Source: Trematomus loennbergii (lineage: Eukaryota > Chordata > Actinopteri > Perciformes > Nototheniidae). From it: a stretch of DNA of 64,000 bases. The DNA lies in assembly GCA_012861695.1 (NCBI GenBank), contig JAAOOA010000006.1, positions 10,315,379-10,379,378 of the forward strand. Reading direction: 5' to 3'. Both the position numbers and the translations under genes were made by a program. The notes beneath the pieces were generated by a model that saw only the letters and a program-made list of their open reading frames with translations, was not told where the DNA came from and made no database searches. Shown piece after piece: positions 13,795 to 27,979 of this stretch. Position 1 is the first letter of the stretch. Each line of letters starts with the position of its first letter.

Positions 13795-15357
13795 CCTGTA
13801 ATCCTGGTGATTCAGTTGTCAACAGCACATGCCAACAGCAGATGCTCGGGGTACAAGCCTCCTTTCCACCTACATATCAGGGTCTAGTGGCCACCAAACT
13901 TCATAAAGTATGAAAACTGGAACTACTGCCTCATCCATTTTAAATAATGCAAATTAGAGAGACACACAAAGGCTTACTTCCAGCTGTTAAACTCTGCTAA
14001 ATGCTATGTTCTGCTTCAGCTTGTTTTGAAAATAGCATGGGTTTCAATCAAACCTATCATTACAGGGGGAACAAAATAGAAAACAAAATATTTCATACAG
14101 CCAAAAACTAAGTTTATAGCAAAGAATAGTGGGGCAGTTGAGAAAGGCTTGGCTCATTCTGCATGCACCACAGTCTGGGAGAAGCACAATTAAACAGACA
14201 AAACTAAATATTCTCCTTCCTCAAGCACTGAATTCTAAGAAAGCAGATTTTAAATCCCCCAAAAAACAATAATCAGGTCCCCATCCGAAGGGTGAATATA
14301 GATTGGAACAACACCAAATCTGGTGACAAAGTACCGTTGTGAACAGTTGATAAACCGATACTCTATTATGCATATTCTTGACTGATTGTGCCCTAAACCT
14401 AAATCAACGAATATATTTAAAGTCAATTTGTTGTCTGTAATGATTGAGAGTGTCCTACTCTGACTTGACAGCCGCCAGCCTCTATGGATCATCACACATT
14501 TGCCAAGATATACACTTTAAAAAACAGTTTGTATTTAGAGTGTCTTTGTCAACATACTCTTTCAGAAATAAACTATTAAAAGGTGAATCAAACAGTCTTC
14601 CTGGTGCAAATGTTTCATGTACCTGGTATTTCAACGCCACCACTTATCTGAAAATAAAGTGAAAATATTTAGATTGTAAATTAAGATGTAATTCTCTTCT
14701 CTGGGATGACTGGAGTGCAAATGACTTTACATGTTCGGCATTAATGGCTGCCCAAGTTTGGATTCAGTGCTAATAAGGACATGTTAATAATAAACAATTG
14801 TGATGTTTATATAGGAAGCAAATAATAATACTTAGGTCAAACCATTCATATTCAAATGAATCAGAATGTAAAGCTTTATACAAAATAATGTATTTACAGT
14901 AGTTGCAAAAGTATGTTCCCGCACCTGGCACATAAATATGTGGAAAGTTGTAATGAGGAGGCACATTTTATTTCAATTTGATTTTATTAAGAGTCAATAC
15001 AAACAGAAAGGATTTCATAAAATTAAGGATGCATTGCATTCATTGTTCTTTATTGTATTGCGCAATAAATTAACTAGTATAAATAAATAAATGCTCCTCT
15101 CTAACTTTGTTGTGTCCTCCCAAAATTACCGTGCAATAGACTGATTTTACTGGTCTCCTTTACCAAGAAGAGCCAATAAAAACAATAAAACAGGCAATAT
15201 TGAATTAATTATGTAATGAATTCTACTCTACACTCTCACTTGTTTTATTATTTTTTATTACTCTTTCCTTTTTTATAGCTGGTAAAAAGTTGGGACCACA
15301 GGCCCAGTAGTAGCTACGTTGGGACGTCTTTTTTCCTGTCAGTATTATTATTTGAAG
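13795..15357. other. Intronic stretch, nothing recognised
   Basis: About 1.6 kb of AT-rich sequence between the GT tract and the nested transposon cluster. There is no coding-like exon, terminal repeat or RNA gene. Open frames of 60-80 codons on both strands carry no motif. Confidence 0.5.
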
Positions 15358-15597
15358 TATTAAAGGTCACCTATTGTGCAAAATCCACTTTTTCATGTGT
15401 TTTATACATAAACATGTGTCCCCTTTGTGTAAAGAGATTCTGAAAGTTTCAGGACAAAAAAAACCCTCTCTTCTTGTCCTGATCCATTTATATAAAAAAA
15501 CCTGTCTGAAAATGAGCTGATCAGATTTTGGCCACTTTATGATGTCATAAAGGTTTTTTGGCTTGTGTAACCATTAGCCAATAACCAACCAAGGTAA

Positions 15598-15619
15598 CCC
15601 CCCCCCCCCCCCCCCCCCC
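15598..15619. repeat. Poly-C run of about 22
   Basis: A homopolymer C run inside the small TIR repeat. Its length is probably unreliable in the assembly. Confidence 0.85.
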
Positions 15620-15677
15620 TTATCACCTGAATCTCCTCCTAGAGCACCATTGTGTTCTTTTTAACCAAATATCTCTC

Positions 15678-16483
15678 ATGCCCCTTTCACACCGGCGCTT
15701 TTCCAGCTCCTGCTGGGAGCTAGAGCCTGAAAAGCGCCGGTTTTTCCTGTTCACACCGCAGCGGCGGCGCGTCATAGCTCCGGAATGCGGTTCACTTCCA
15801 GCTCCAAAAAGTTGTCGGTCCAGAGGCAAGAGCTTTGGAGCTATGACGCGGCGTCGCTTACGTCTCTCTTACGTCCGTCGAGGCGGAGGCGGGGGCAACC
15901 TTTTGGGTATGCACTATTTTTATAAGAATATTGTTCATACCTGTTTATCTGTTTACATTCTGTGATTTGTATACAAAAGAAAACACAATTCAAGTCTGAT
16001 CCAGTGATTTTATTGTAAGAGGCATGATACAAAATAGATCAGGTTTAACTGCAGTAATATTAGTGGTCCCCCATGTTGAAATACTCCATCAATGCAGATC
16101 TAACGTCAGCTCCTTCTTGTCTACCGTTCTCTGGAAAGGGGTGTAAAGGGGGTTGGTTGTACACAACTTCATGGCAATATTCAGTCGTCCCTTGAAAAGT
16201 CGTCCGATGCCTTCCATTTCGTCTCGTAAGAGGATAACCACAGCGAACAGCGCTTCAATACAATCGGCCATTGTTGTTGTGATTTCCGCGCGGTTTGGGT
16301 TTTAGGAAGCAGGCACGTAAACGGTTACGTCATGACGCAAACGATGAGGCAATGACGCAGTACCATCCCGCTCTTGAGCGGTGTGAGCGGTGTGAACAGA
16401 GCGGGAGCTGAAAAGGGAAACGGGAGCTGAACCAGAAAAGCTCTCGCGAGGAGCTAGAAAGTGAAAAGCGCCGGTGTGAAAGC
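15678..16483. mobile_element. Non-autonomous DNA transposon, TTTCACACCGGCGC ends
   Basis: The left end carries CCTTTCACACCGGCGCTTTT and the right end, reverse-complemented, carries GGCTTTCACACCGGCGCTTT. Both ends are followed by related agctcc/gagcta blocks and GC-rich direct motifs (gggagctgaa, gagcggtgtga). At about 800 bp and with no transposase motif it is non-autonomous. A 60-codon minus-strand frame at 16089-16271 (starts MADCIEALFAVVILLRDEM) ends by a stop and could be a first-exon remnant. The superfamily is uncertain; Harbinger or hAT are possible. No target duplication could be fixed because the outermost bases differ. Confidence 0.65.
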
Positions 16484-16782
16484 CACATCAGAGGGGCGTG
16501 GGGAGTGGCTCCTTATTTTCATCTAAAGCAGGGGTCTCCAACCTTTCTTCATCTGAGAGCTACTTTGAAAAAAGAGCTACTTGCATCACATCGCTTACAT
16601 TTATTCACATAGTCCTCATCAGTTGAATTAAGCTACTTGTGTACACGTGTGAAATTGCAATACCTAAAGCTTATCAAAAATCTTAACGACAATTTCTCAC
16701 ATATTATTATGGCCCACATAGTACATCACCTTCATCACCACCTTACAAGCATCTTATGGCACATGTGTAAAATAAGTGGCAT

Positions 16783-17166
16783 TCACTCTTTTTCACAGTC
16801 AGTGAGATGAATGGCACTGCATGGAGTCCACCAGGTGAATGCTGAAGTGTACCCACTTAGGTTCACTCTAATAGAGTCACTTAAATGTCCATCAGTCAGT
16901 CTTGTTCTGTATTTAAATTCCATGACATTCATGTCAGAAAAAGCTGCTTCACAAAGGTATGTAGAGCCAAATAAAGCAGACATTTTCAGTGCTGTTTGGT
17001 GAATGTTCTTATAGTTTTCTGGGTCTACAAGGCTCCAGAAATGTTCTGAGTTTTGCTGAAACTTAAGCTGAACATGATTTTGGAGATTTATAACCCCCAT
17101 CTCCACAGGATTGACACTGAACAGTTCAGCCATCTTTTTCTTCTTTTTCTTCGTCTTGACATTCAA
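16783..17166 (-). pseudogene. hATC domain fragment of a hAT transposase
   Basis: A 127-codon open frame. Residues from about 40 to 110 match the C-terminal hAT dimerisation region by motif: FWSLVDPENYKNIHQTALK, then SALFGSTYLCEAAFSDMN, then KYRTRLTDGHLSDSIRVNLS. The phrase FGSTYLCEAAFS with KYR.RLTD..L is typical of ZBED/Charlie-type transposases. A lysine run (KTKKKKKKM) precedes it and probably reflects a homopolymer rather than the original protein. The BED finger and catalytic core are missing, so this is a C-terminal remnant. Confidence 0.8.
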
Positions 17167-17762
17167 TTATAAACCATAATAAATCAATTGTATAGGTCTA
17201 GCCTCCCTATATCTGTGTGTGAAATTGTTCCATCCTCAAAAACAAAAAACTAATACTTCTGCAGTCTAGCTGCAGCTTCTAGCAACGGTCTTCTGTTAAA
17301 AAAAGGACACTGAAGGTCCTGAATGTGGCATCACAAACATGACTTGGGTCTGAACACATCAGACAACAGGAGTATTTACAACAGCATTATAAAAACAAAA
17401 ATGCTGCATGTGGGTGCACACTTACATTCTCTGTCTTACTGTTACATAAATCCCATGAATGTATGAGACTTCATCATATCTCAATCAGTAATTAAGTGAA
17501 TAATAAAGGTTCTATCAGGTTACTATCAGCCTGTCACTCATTATTTTCAGGGGAGGCGGGGTTTGGAGGAACAGAGGAGACGGTGATCGCGGAAGCTTTC
17601 CTCCTGCCTTCACAAACTTTACACACGTATTTATCAACTGAAAATAGCAAGAGGACATTCATACTCTGCAATCCAAGACTTGATTAAATCCACCAAAAAC
17701 CTGACGATAACGAGTGTTTTTCAAAAAACACAAATCCTTGTGTCTCTGAGCCGCAGCGACAC

Positions 17763-18341
17763 GTCCCGGGCCGTCTCCACGGCAGCGTTAAAAAATCTTG
17801 AAACGCTTCTGCCCATTCACTTTGAATGGGGTGACGTCACTTTTTTTCGCTTTCGCCGAAATGCACTGTGGGCAGGCGAGCGGAGATTCTCAGGATTTTC
17901 AAGATCCAAAGTTGAACAATGTTCAACTTTTGAAGCTGAGGAGGAAGCGTCAGCCAATCAAATCCCGTGTACGCAAATCTGACAGTTCAAGCTCTAGCCA
18001 ATCAAACGGCGTGTATGCTGGGAGAGACAGACCGCAGGTCATTTCCTCATATTCCAAAACATGGAGGAGAAATTAGCGGTAGCGAATCAATCACCCGGTG
18101 CTTTATGACCAGACCTACCGGGATATAAACCGGAGGAGCCAGGCATGGAGGGAGGTGGCAGAGACAGTGGTATGTTTTCGCCTGTTTTGGGGAGTTTATA
18201 TCCAGTTTACTTCGGGCTTTTTGGCTTCATATGTCGCGGGCGGGAGATTCATGTGATTGGTTGATCGCAAAAAAATCCCCAAGCCTCAGATACGCCCACC
18301 TCCAAGATTTTTTTAACGCTGCCGTGGAGACGGCCCGGGAC
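17763..18341 (+). mobile_element. Harbinger-like element, copy 2, nested in the hAT
   Basis: Homologous over its whole length to 11590-12162, with only scattered differences by eye. Its ends differ from those of copy 1 in the same way on both sides: GTCCCGGGCCGTCTCCACGG at the left and the exact inverted counterpart at the right, where copy 1 has CGGTRCGTCTACACAG. No TAA duplication is seen; the flanking bases form an extension of the inverted repeat instead. It lies inside the hAT element and is therefore younger than that insertion, unless it was carried as part of it. Confidence 0.78.
18061..18169 (+). pseudogene. MADF-domain exon relic, copy 2
   Basis: The ATG at 18061 begins the same MEEKLAVAN frame as copy 1, with the same one-base excess in aatcaatcaccc followed by codons for PVLYDQTYRDINRRSQAWRE in the next frame and a donor (gtatgt) at 18170. 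The shared lesion shows that both copies come from an already broken source. Confidence 0.65.
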
Positions 18342-18789
18342 TGATTCAGAGCGGGTCATTCTGCTGTTGATTCTCGACTGGTGTTGCTGGTGTTGGTGGA
18401 TAAAGCAGACTGCCCCGTGTGTGGTGTCACTGTGCCGCTGTCACTTCTGTTCCTTGATCTCTGCGTCACGGACCAATTTCATATTCGTGTGACATAAAAA
18501 AAAAAAAAAAACGTTATTGTCCAGCCGCGGCCGGAAAAATCAAGAAGCAACGTTATACGCTATAATCGATAATCGAGCGGCGAGCTACTGAAAATCTGCC
18601 CCCGACGTGTTGGAGGCCCCTGATCTAAAGTAACAGACAGGGAATCAGCACTTTTTAAACAGTGCTGAAACAGAGGGGTTTATGGGATGCTACAATGCAT
18701 GATCTGTTTGGTATTTCGAGACATGTTTTGTATATATCTGAGACCTATAATATATTGATGAAAAACAGTATAATAGGGAACCTTTAATA

Positions 18790-19441
18790 TATTAGTATGT
18801 GTATAACTCCTCTCTTCAGCCTGATTTTGTCAGAAATGTAATCTGCAGAGGAAGATAAGGGACATACTGTTCTTGTGTGGGCTACAGATAATGAATTCAG
18901 TTTGTTTTTCTCTGCACATGTGGGTGCATGTGTATTGTTTGGATGAGCGTGAAAGCTGCTGGTTTTCTGAGATGCTTGTAATTATTATCCCCGCTGTTTT
19001 TTACATGTGACATGTTTCACAGGAGAACATCAAAAGTGTCTCCCCATTGCTCTGGCGTCTCATATTCCCTCATCGCCTGCACTCCCTCTCTTCATTTCTT
19101 AAAGGTTTCCCCTGCGCTTTCATTTCATATTTTACATTGTCCTCTTGTCATTCTCACTCTCAGCTGCTCCCTTTAAATATTTGTATGCACTGTTTTCTTG
19201 TTGCTTATTACAACAGCGACACTTTCCCGCTGTCATTTTCTGCCTCATGTTCCTGCAGTTCTTTTATCTGTCCTCTTCTTTCCTTCCTGCAGCCGTCCTT
19301 CACCCTGCTGAAAGATGGATGGATTGTACAAAGTGCTTAATGAATCAATGAATGATTTGATGTGTGTGTGTGACAGAAAGAATGAGAGACAAAAAAAGAT
19401 GGAAACAGAGAAAGTGTGTCTGTTACTATGCGTGTCTGTGT
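18790..19441. other. Intronic stretch, nothing recognised
   Basis: About 650 bp, pyrimidine-rich at 19050-19300. Open frames here reflect composition. No motif, terminal repeat or RNA gene is seen. Confidence 0.5.
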
Positions 19442-19444
19442 GTC

Positions 19445-19674
<230 letters not shown>

Positions 19675-19679
19675 TCGAG

Positions 19680-20690
19680 TAGTGAATGATTGTGTCTGTC
19701 ATTTAGCCCACCATGGCTTGTCACACCATCAAACTTATTCCATTTAACAACCATGTGTGTCTGGGTGCACGTGTGTGTGCACACGCTCTGTGAGTGTGCG
19801 TGCCTGTGCGCGAACAGGATATGAATTTTTCCAAGCGTAGAAATGGTTTTCTTAGCACTGAACAAAATGGAAATGGAAACACTGTAAAATGTTATAAAAA
19901 GCTGCAAAATACTGTAAAACTGAGGTGCATTCGAGTAGTTGAACAGTTCAGGCTCACATCATCAATCTGCTGAGATGATCTTGACTGCTGCAAGATACAC
20001 ATCTATGCAAAACACATACACACTGTCACACACACATCAACACACACGTTCAAAGTCCTATTTTGGACATACAGCTACACAAATGCCCTCATGCTGGTTT
20101 CTTGTTTTAACATATTACCATGCAGACATTGACCTTTAGTTTCACATTGTTAAAGTGGAAACACACACACAGCTTATAAACTGATACATACTGATCTTTT
20201 GTTTTATGATGTGAAATGTGCATACACCCCCATGCCCGTGTAGAGATGATTAATAGTCAACGCTCTGTTAGGTAATGACCTGTAAAATATATTTTCATTA
20301 ACATTGTTTTATATCCTTGTTGGTGTGTGTGTGTTCTTTCACATAAAGGTCCACAAGCCCTTTATTCAGGTCTACTTAATGTTATTCAATAGATGTTGAA
20401 AGTAAGTCCCTTGTTGAAAGCATATGTGTTAATCATTGTAATCCAGTGTGTGTGTGTGTGTGTGTGTGTTTGCATAATCCAGTCAGACTATACTGTGCAC
20501 TGCTTGTCAGGGGATTGGCTTTACAGGCACAGTAATGCCATTTTTGATTGTATCATGTTTGTTGAAATTCTCCTAAGAATTAAAACACAAAAGCATTTCA
20601 AATGACACATTACAAGTTTTATCCAAGCATATCATGACATCATGACAATACTCATACTATACATGCCCGTGTAAAAAGTTATTGGTCACC
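19680..20690. other. Intronic stretch with a short GT tract
   Basis: About 1 kb of unrecognised sequence including CA/GT-rich patches at 19760-19810 and a (GT)n run of about 30 bp near 20443-20469. No exon, transposon end or RNA gene is visible. Confidence 0.5.
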
Positions 20691-20698
20691 TTCATAAC

Positions 20699-22209
20699 CA
20701 AAGGTGGGAAGTAGTGGAGTACAAATACTTTGTTACTGTACTTAAGTACATTTTTCTGGTATCAGTACTTTACTCCACTACTTATTTTTCTGACGACTTT
20801 TTACTTTGACTTCTTACATTTTTAACACAAATACATTATTCAAAACAGGCTAATTTCTTTAGTTTTGATCTGCGTTTGGTGGCGTGATCATTATTATTTA
20901 GAGTCATTGCGTGCCTATTGATTTTAACACGATCCGTGTATCCATAATTTCCTGGTCTTCTCTAAAGCTCCTGTCACACTGTCCCAAAATTGACACCAGA
21001 TGGACACACGATAAAGGACATGTTCTAATTCGGCTCTGATCGTAACAACATCGGGCCATTCGTGAGGGCATTTTAAGCCATCATATGACCGCCGGTGGAG
21101 TTTTTCAGGCTCCGGCAGCAACTTCGTGAGCGGTGACAAAATCTTTGCCACCGCTCAGCTTCATATTCGTGTTGAATTTGTGTGTCCATTTTGCCCTTCT
21201 TAAGGCACTCGTGAGGGCATCTCATCAAATCGTGTCATCTTCGTCTGATCATCGGTGCCATCGGGTTTTCGCCTCACGAAGACAATACAAAGGAAACAAG
21301 AAGCTGCCCGATTGTCTTAGGAAGGCAACACGACTACTGTACGTGAAGCCCTCGCAATGCCGTCGTGTAGCCATTGTATACGATGACATCGAGATTGCAT
21401 TTATTGCACAACAGAATAATGTAAACATATTATGTAAATAACCCAATTTGTGTTCTGTGAAACTGAAAAGGATATTACATTGTTTTTGTTCGTTGCAGTT
21501 GTATGTCTTAAATGTAATTTACAGTAGGTTAACTTCCTGTTTTATTTAGATGCTTTTATTTTGAAGGCGAGTTTACGCTGTTGACAGGAAGTTGTTGTTG
21601 CTATGGAAACAACATGACGGAGATAAGTAATATCTTGTAATCTACATATAAAGACGGAGAAAGTAAAGAATAAAGTGTTTAAATGTTAGCACCCCCCGAA
21701 GGCTCTTACGTTGAGTCTGGATACATTCTAAATCATCAGTAAAGTCTACGACCATATTTTCGTGTGTGGTTCGGGTGCCATCGTGTGGCCTTCTATAGGC
21801 ATCGTACTTGCTTCGGCTGTTGCTTGGCTGTTGACCAAGTTCGGGGCCATCTTCGTGCGAAATTCACAATTCCATATTTGTGTGTCCATCTGGTGTCAAT
21901 TTCGGGACAGTGTGACAGAGGCTTAAACAAGAGGGACCAACTTTTTAATGTTGCCGTTGTTCCGCATCGAAACATTCATTAGCTAACAATTACATGAATG
22001 TTCTATTAATATAAAGGGTGGTCAGTTACTCTTTAAAACAGTTGGTAGTTATGGGTACTTTTTACTTAAGTACATTTCAAAACCCATACTTCTTTACTTT
22101 TACTTGAGTAAAGAAGTTTAGTCAGTACTTCTACTTTTACCAGAGTATTTTTAAACACGAGTATCTGTACTTCTACTTGAGTAAAGGATGTGTACTTTTG
22201 TCATCTCTG
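20699..22209. mobile_element. hAT element with near-perfect 8-bp duplication, interrupted
   Basis: The left end reads CAAAGGTGGGAAGTAGTGGA and the right end, reverse-complemented, reads CAGAGATGACAAAAGTACAC. Both subterminal regions are packed with TACTTAAGTA / ACTTGAGTA motifs, a very common fish hAT family. The flanking 8 bases are ttcataac (left) and tttataac (right), seven of eight matching, which supports a duplication with one later mutation. No transposase frame remains. A Harbinger-like element splits it at 20966-21923. Confidence 0.8.
20966..21923. mobile_element. Harbinger-like element nested in the hAT
   Basis: The left end reads AGCTCCTGTCACACTGTCCC and the right end, reverse-complemented, reads AGCCTCTGTCACACTGTCCC, then both continue through aattgacaccagatgg. 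It is flanked by TAA on both sides (20963-20965 and 21924-21926), the PIF/Harbinger-type duplication. At 958 bp there is no recognisable transposase or MADF/Myb exon. It sits inside a hAT and is therefore younger. Confidence 0.75.
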
Positions 22210-23704
22210 TTTATAACACCTCATCCTTTTTATGGCCGTGTAGTTAACCCTTTGTCAATCCATCATAAGACATGGGAAAATAAATCCAGTCCTCTTTTAT
22301 TAAACTGTAACATTTTAATCTTAAATATCAAAAGCCAATATGAGGCCTTAGCACTGCGAGTTAGACACATCATGATATTTCTATTCAGCAGGAGTGTGGA
22401 GCTGTTATTGTGTGTTCACACCGAACCAGAATCACTGCTGGTCGACCAAACTATGTAATGCAACTACAGCATACAGAGGCAAACATTAGCTTCACATTTG
22501 GTGTAGAGATGCAGTAGGTATTCTTTTTACACAATAACTGAATTATATGGAATTAAGACCATATGCATTAAATAGTAGTAAAGTTTAGCAATAATAGTCA
22601 ATACTTATCATGTCACACTGCTTGGTTGGTGTTGGTGTGGTGGAATAAAGGAGCAGTGTGTTTGCCATTTAGGTTAGTACGCCTCTTCACACACCTGCTC
22701 ATGCATTGACATGATGTTTATCTACAGACTGTGGTTGGTGATTAGTCATTCTGTGCGATGAAGTTCTGGCACCTTCAAAAACCAAAATAAATAACTTTTT
22801 TCTTTTAAAGTTATCACACACTTGTGCAGTAAAATAACTGATGCTGTTTTTTTCGTTTTTATGGAGAGCCACCTTTGTACTTTAATATCCCATTTCTACT
22901 TTAATCATGCATTACTGCCAGTGTCTTATTTGCATGTTTAAATACTTTAATTAACTGTATGATGCATGACTGTAACTGTTAAACATATTTCATCTGTTAA
23001 GTCTTTTCCCTCCCGCAAGGCCGAGGGAATATGCCTTAATGAGGCTGATACATAAAAAAGTGACATTTAATTCTTGAGTGTTCTATCATCTACTTATTAA
23101 AACTGCGCACCTGGAGAGAGACCGTTTGGATTAATTTTGCATGACTCATAATTACTCAGTTTTCAGTATTGCGGGGCTCAAAGAAGATTTTTAGGGCCAT
23201 TTGTTGTTTTCAGAGCACCGTGACAATTCATATCATCAAAACATGAAAAGAATGCTTATCAAGTGGACACACTTGAGTGGTTGTCGATGATGAATGTGTT
23301 TCAAGAGGATAGTCCTATTAAGACATTCATTATGACAAGATAACATGAGTAAAAATGACCTTGAATATTTTCATCACTGAATACATGACTTACAGCTTCA
23401 GTTCTTTCCATCACATTTCTGTTTTTTTTATGTTGCAATCACGAGATCCTTATGTTCTTTATTGTCAGTGGAAAATGAGTGTGTTTGACAGTAGGCAGTT
23501 ACATGCATCTAAAACATGCACACCGTACTTTGAGGTTATCTCAGTCACACATTATGCACATGCACAAACATGTTTCAAGAACTACACACTCTTCACCACA
23601 GTCACCCATTTATCTTGTATATTCAGTATATTGGAACACTAAAGCACATAGATACTAGTTCATGACGTGTATATCATTAAACATACAAACTCACACTGAT
23701 TCAA
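22210..23704. other. Intronic stretch, nothing recognised
   Basis: About 1.5 kb of AT-rich sequence between the hAT and a CA tract. No terminal repeats, splice-flanked coding segments or RNA genes are seen. The 95-codon frame at 23355-23642 has no motif. Confidence 0.5.
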
Positions 23705-23816
<112 letters not shown>

Positions 23817-23985
23817 GGCAACAGTGGTGTACGCAGGTCCCCATCAAATTTCTATCTCTCACTTTATCTCTCTCCCACACACAACAATTGAAACATACAA
23901 ATTGAGCTGAGATGAGTGTTAAGGTTGAAATATGGGAAGGTTTGACAGGGCTTACATTGTTTTTATGGTTAACGCCCACAGAGGA

Positions 23986-23987
<2 letters not shown>

Positions 23988-24071
<84 letters not shown>
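23988..24071. repeat. CA microsatellite, about 84 bp
   Basis: An (AC)n tract, uninterrupted until ctcacagg. It is 53 bp from the next CA tract, in the same orientation. Confidence 0.95.
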
Positions 24072-24076
<5 letters not shown>

Positions 24077-24123
24077 GGAGGGTTGGCGGAAATAACAGGA
24101 AAGCTGGGGATAAGCTATGTGAT

Positions 24124-24227
<104 letters not shown>

Positions 24228-24239
24228 CTGTTATTTAAT

Positions 24240-27313
<3,074 letters not shown>

Positions 27314-27435
27314 CATGTTCGTACATGTCCGCCAGATGATATATGGGAATAGTTGTGACATCGAGTTTACCCACAATTCCATGCTGCCCAGGGGACCATG
27401 AACTGTCAACCACCAAGGAAATTGACTGTTTTACT

Positions 27436-27603
<168 letters not shown>

Positions 27604-27857
27604 CAGACAAAAGCTAATATGTATCTGCTCACATGTACACTCCATAATACTTTAAGAATGACTTGTCCTTAAATATATACAAGATAAATACACAAGTCAT
27701 ACACATAAGCACACAGGAGGACTAATTTATCATGCAGCATGAAGACAGACACACACAAAAACACACACACAGGCCAATCCATCCTTTCTGTATAGTGGGT
27801 TGACAGATGTAAATGTGCCAGAGGACAGCAGGACTAAATGAAGATGCATTAGACCTG

Positions 27858-27979
<122 letters not shown>

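Larger units (their letters stand above)
16529..18622 (-). mobile_element. Charlie-like hAT element with perfect 8-bp target duplication
   Basis: The ends read CAGGGGTCTCCAACC (left) and CAGGGGCCTCCAACA (right, reverse-complemented). The 8 bases atctaaag occur immediately outside both ends (16521-16528 and 18623-18630), a perfect hAT target duplication. The 2094-bp body holds an hATC dimerisation-domain fragment on the minus strand near the left end, so the element runs right to left. It lacks most of the transposase and carries a Harbinger-like insertion at 17763-18341. It was inserted into the small TIR repeat around it. Confidence 0.88.
15358..18789. mobile_element. Small TIR repeat split by later transposon insertions
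   Basis: The left end reads TATTAAAGGTCACCTATTGTG and the right end, reverse-complemented, reads TATTAAAGGTTCCCTATTAT, a pair of matching terminal repeats typical of an abundant fish MITE-like family. Only about 500-600 bp belong to this element itself (15358 to about 15677, 16484-16528 and 18623-18789). The rest is two later insertions listed separately. The right-hand remnant (aaacagaggggtttatggg) continues the same repeat. A poly-C run lies at 15598-15619. Confidence 0.65.
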
